This document shows, piece by piece, positions 61,554 to 64,000 of a stretch of 64,000 nucleotides of DNA (position 1 is its first letter; every line of letters starts with the position of its first letter). The stretch comes from a virus, in the IMG/VR virus record IMGVR_UViG_3300018080_000129, positions 1 to 64,000 of that record. One strand, given 5' to 3'. Position numbers and translations under genes: made by a program. The notes under the pieces are model-generated. The model did no database searches, had not been told where the DNA came from, and saw only the letters and a program-made list of their open reading frames with translations.

Positions 61554-62134
61554 TAGCTGCCTACTTTCAAGGCATGTTCAATTTCTTCCTTGACCTCGCG
61601 CTTCCAATCAATCAGTTCATCCCCAAGCATTCGAAAAAACACATCACGCTGCTCGTCTGAATACTTCAAGTGAAAAAGAACTTTTTGCGCTTTTTCCATG
61701 AAGTATTTGAAAATGACAAGCATCGAAGGAGACTCAACATTGACACCGCTCTGGTGCTCTTCCGTTTGTTTCGATTGAACGGTCTTGAAGACCCTCTCAA
61801 GAACCTCGGCTCTTTTGGACGAGATGATAGTCGCATCCCTGAGTGCGCCATTTCTCGTGGCAATAAGCTCATTGCCAAGAAGATTATCTGTCTCCTTAAT
61901 AACCTCTTCGATAATTACTCGGAGGAGACTATTATAATCCTCTTTTCCCTGTTTGTGGAGCCGCTCGATGAGACCTTCGGCTCCCTCATGGTAGTCTCTG
62001 ATGAGCTTTCTTCGATGCTCCAGCATGTTTTCAACAGGGGCGGGCACATTATTGCTCGGCCCTTCTGCCGTAGCGTCCACCTTGACCACATCGAACGTCT
62101 CGTCTGCGTCTACAAATTCATCTTCTTCGGGCAT
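61553..62134 (-). CDS. Unknown helical protein before TerL (193 aa)
   Basis: ATG 62134 (MPEEDEFVDADETFDVVKV) after GAGGAATC. The acidic N-terminus is followed by long helices (LEHRRKLIRDYHEGAEGLIE, DEQRDVFFRMLGDELIDW). Its position immediately before terL suits a small terminase subunit, but no HTH is evident, so this is only a possibility. Confidence 0.65.
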   Translation of the reverse strand: MPEEDEFVDADETFDVVKVDATAEGPSNNVPAPVENMLEHRRKLIRDYHEGAEGLIERLHKQGKEDYNSLLRVIIEEVIKETDNLLGNELIATRNGALRDATIISSKRAEVLERVFKTVQSKQTEEHQSGVNVESPSMLVIFKYFMEKAQKVLFHLKYSDEQRDVFFRMLGDELIDWKREVKEEIEHALKVGS

Positions 62135-62144
62135 GGGAGATTCC

Positions 62145-63365
62145 TCATTCAAAATCAAAGCTTGAGGTTATATCCACGTCAACCTCTTTCTGCTTCGCTT
62201 TTTTCTCTTCAAGCCTGAGTTGGTCACTGCCTTCGAATTCTTTTTCCACGAAGACATGAGGTTCAATATCCAAATATTTGCTCGTTTTGGCTGTTTCGTT
62301 CATCTCCTCGTTCGGAATAGTACCAGGCTCGAAGTCCTCGAAATCAAGGTCTTCTTGCGAACCAAAAGTAATGTTTTCATCAGCTACTTGTGGAGCACCC
62401 TCAAACGAATCGAAACCAGATTCTTGCTTGGCTGGAAGCTTGTCCACGTCTTTCAACTGCGATTCCATATCAGCATCCGAAAGCGCAACTTTCACTTCCT
62501 CTTTCTTCTTCCTTGGTGCGTCCAAATCGACACTCATCTCGGACTTGATATGGAATTTCGACGAATCCACCTGTTGCACAACAGGCTTCACTTCAAACTG
62601 TTTCTTATGTATCAACCGAAAAGCTTGGCGCACTTTTTCATAAGCATTCTTGTTTCGTAGAGAACGAACCACCTTCGCTTCTTCTTCCGTAAGCTTGCCG
62701 GTTGTCACCAAGTCCACAAGCGTCTCGTCCATTTCATCATCATGCAAATCTTGCTGGCCGGAAAGCAAGGGTCTTCCAAGCCGGACACAGAACGGACGAA
62801 ACTCTTTCTTCGGGCCTTCATCTGCGAAGAACCCATCAATAGAGGCCGTTTTCATCTCGGACTCGGTATTGATAGCCGTTTTCCCAAGAAAGCTGCAATC
62901 CGCACATCGAGTGTGCATCAGAACAAACTTCAGAAAACGCTTATTCTCCGAAGAAGCGACAACCTTTTTAACCTCACGGCAATCCTTCAAATCGCGACAA
63001 TCCAACGCAACGCAGCCCGTAATGCCTTCCTCGTCAAGCAAGGGCTTCAGTTTGGAAACGGCAGCCTTAATGCTTTGCCTGTCAAATTGTTGAAAGAGCC
63101 GTTTGACAAGTTGCCTCCCCATGTGTCCTTGATTCATCAAGAAACGCGCTGCGACAACAATCGCTGTCGAGGGGTCTTCCTTGGCTTCTTTGAGTATTTC
63201 CTCGTTGTATTTTGGCTCGATGTCTCCATAGCCAAATTCCAATTCGAGGTCATCCTTCTTGTTCCAGTCCTTGCCTGTTGGCTCAAACGTTTCTATGTCA
63301 TCCAGCCAAGTATGGTTGGACACAGAGCCATCTCTCAGCATATCCGTGAGGTTCATGCCGTCCAT
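62145..63365 (-). CDS. Conserved-type large-phage protein with Cys clusters (406 aa)
   Basis: Starts MDGMNLTDMLRDGSVSNHT. Residues about 55-200 include a helical domain and Cys in GCVALDCRDLKDCREVKKV and TRCADCSFLGK, a likely metal site. The second half is low-complexity and acidic (about 260-406). It lies upstream of TerL. Function unknown. Confidence 0.65.
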   Translation of the reverse strand: MDGMNLTDMLRDGSVSNHTWLDDIETFEPTGKDWNKKDDLELEFGYGDIEPKYNEEILKEAKEDPSTAIVVAARFLMNQGHMGRQLVKRLFQQFDRQSIKAAVSKLKPLLDEEGITGCVALDCRDLKDCREVKKVVASSENKRFLKFVLMHTRCADCSFLGKTAINTESEMKTASIDGFFADEGPKKEFRPFCVRLGRPLLSGQQDLHDDEMDETLVDLVTTGKLTEEEAKVVRSLRNKNAYEKVRQAFRLIHKKQFEVKPVVQQVDSSKFHIKSEMSVDLDAPRKKKEEVKVALSDADMESQLKDVDKLPAKQESGFDSFEGAPQVADENITFGSQEDLDFEDFEPGTIPNEEMNETAKTSKYLDIEPHVFVEKEFEGSDQLRLEEKKAKQKEVDVDITSSFDFE

Positions 63366-63374
63366 TTTACTCTC

Positions 63375-63629
63375 CTATTCTTCCAAGTCTTCCTCGGTCA
63401 AAATGTCGCTTCCAAACACCGGCTCGATGGATTTTTCATCCTCCGATATTTTCCAGAGAGCTTGAGTCGCTTTATGAACAAGAAGGTTCTCGCCTGCGGT
63501 AATGAACATGGTTCTGGCCTTCTTGTTATTTGGAAGGCGAGTGACGAATCGTTTGTGATGCTTAATCGTCTCGTCAATTCCAATAGAGCTATGCCACTGA
63601 ATATCATTGAGATTGAAGCCATCAGCCAT
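63375..63629 (-). CDS. Unknown acidic protein (84 aa)
   Basis: Starts MADGFNLNDIQWHSSIGID. Contains KHHKRFVTRLPNNKKARTMF and an acidic end (SDILTEEDLEE). First gene after a phage-type promoter and head of the TerL-portal operon. No family recognised. Confidence 0.65.
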   Translation of the reverse strand: MADGFNLNDIQWHSSIGIDETIKHHKRFVTRLPNNKKARTMFITAGENLLVHKATQALWKISEDEKSIEPVFGSDILTEEDLEE

Positions 63630-63674
63630 GAGTATTCTCCCTGTTTCTATGTTCTCGATATAGTATCTATGCTT

Positions 63675-63710
63675 CTACATAATAATGGCAAATATAAAAG
63701 AATTGTTGAA
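63675..63710 (-). promoter_or_regulatory. Phage-type promoter for the TerL-portal operon
   Basis: TTCAACAATTCTTTTATATT, then TATTATGTAG. Shares the 13-base core with those at 9505, 41365 and 54815. Confidence 0.7.
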
Positions 63711-63725
63711 AAAGAAGAGGGAGGC

Positions 63726-64000
63726 TCAGGCCTCATAGATGCGCCTGACAATATTGAGATTTTTTCGAATCGCTCTGAATATTTCATAGACATCCCAATG
63801 CCCCAAGGTTTCCATGCGCTTCAAAATCTTCTCAAACCTATATCTGACACGGAGTTGTGGACATTTCAACACGATGGCAGTTTGCGTAAGCGACGTTGTG
63901 TAGAACATGGCCGTCATAATCTCAAGACTATGGGCGTCGTAGTGCTCCGATTTCGTAAGAAGAAAATCCAAGAAAATGTCCGAGACGGAGTGCAGGTAAT
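63726..64000 (-). CDS. 5'-truncated protein of unknown function
   Basis: The frame is open to the right edge, so the start lies outside the window. About 91 residues are visible: LHSVSDIFLDFLLTKSEH, then helical sequence ending RAIRKNLNIVRRIYEA. A small hairpin (GAGGC..GCCTC) with a T-rich tail overlaps its stop and may be a weak terminator. No family recognised. Confidence 0.6.
   Translation of the reverse strand, partial: YLHSVSDIFLDFLLTKSEHYDAHSLEIMTAMFYTTSLTQTAIVLKCPQLRVRYRFEKILKRMETLGHWDVYEIFRAIRKNLNIVRRIYEA

Noticed and set aside
61553-62134. Firm call of small terminase subunit
   Set aside because: Only its position next to terL supports this. No HTH or family motif is visible.
1-64000. 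Long open frames on the plus strand, such as 3939-5951 and 35628-37616
   Set aside because: They mirror minus-strand genes, have no ribosome sites, and give low-complexity or Arg/Leu-rich products. No plus-strand promoter supports them.

Overview
The window is part of the genome of a large tailed double-stranded DNA phage (Caudoviricetes). It carries a large terminase, a portal, a probable HK97-fold major capsid protein, a probable prohead protease, acidic scaffold-like proteins, an array of tail-fibre genes and about 30 tRNA genes. Every supported gene, protein and tRNA, lies on the minus strand, so transcription runs from coordinate 64000 towards 1. No rRNA, CRISPR array or cellular housekeeping operon is visible. 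No tail sheath, tape measure, baseplate or DNA polymerase is present, so this is only part of the genome. The host cannot be named; the promoters look like bacterial sigma-70 promoters.

64000-43600, head module. The order is small proteins, TerL (58380-61553) with an intein inside the Walker A loop, the portal (55157-57280), many small virion-type proteins, a prohead-protease-like protein with a second intein (48116-50404), two proteins full of acidic QDE repeats (45089-46887), a candidate decoration protein and the probable major capsid protein (43633-44487), followed by a terminator.

43500-38800. A self-contained cassette with its own consensus promoter encodes one 666-residue protein that joins helix-turn-helix segments, a two-motif LAGLIDADG endonuclease and a DNA methyltransferase. 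After it come small virion-type proteins, many sharing an amphipathic N-terminal helix, and a protein with a 2H-phosphoesterase-like domain.

38800-23100, adhesion module. It contains a fibre built of hundreds of residues of VDSVGTQ-type repeats, a 910-residue fibre, four tandem paralogues of its C-terminal domain, a further carbohydrate-binding-type tail protein and two glycosyltransferases. A tiny promoter-ORF-terminator unit (22833-23079) closes this half.

22800-1, tRNA and accessory module. There are 30 intact tRNA genes for 18 amino acids (Thr and Cys not seen), one tRNA gene broken by a LAGLIDADG gene plus tRNA-Val, and one locus where two tRNA halves lie in permuted order. Between them sit many small genes. 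The recognisable ones are a DraRnl-type RNA ligase, a pyruvoyl arginine decarboxylase and a deoxyhypusine-synthase-like enzyme (a possible polyamine pathway), three methyltransferase-like proteins, a DNA methyltransferase coupled to a PD-(D/E)XK nuclease, an HhH-GPD glycosylase, a deoxyribosyltransferase-like protein, two HNH proteins and an ankyrin protein. Several upstream genes take their stop codon from the first bases of the next tRNA gene.

A recurring promoter-like element (TTGA-like box, AATTYTTTTATATT, then a TATA-like box) precedes several transcription units. Together with three clear intrinsic terminators it divides the strand into operons.
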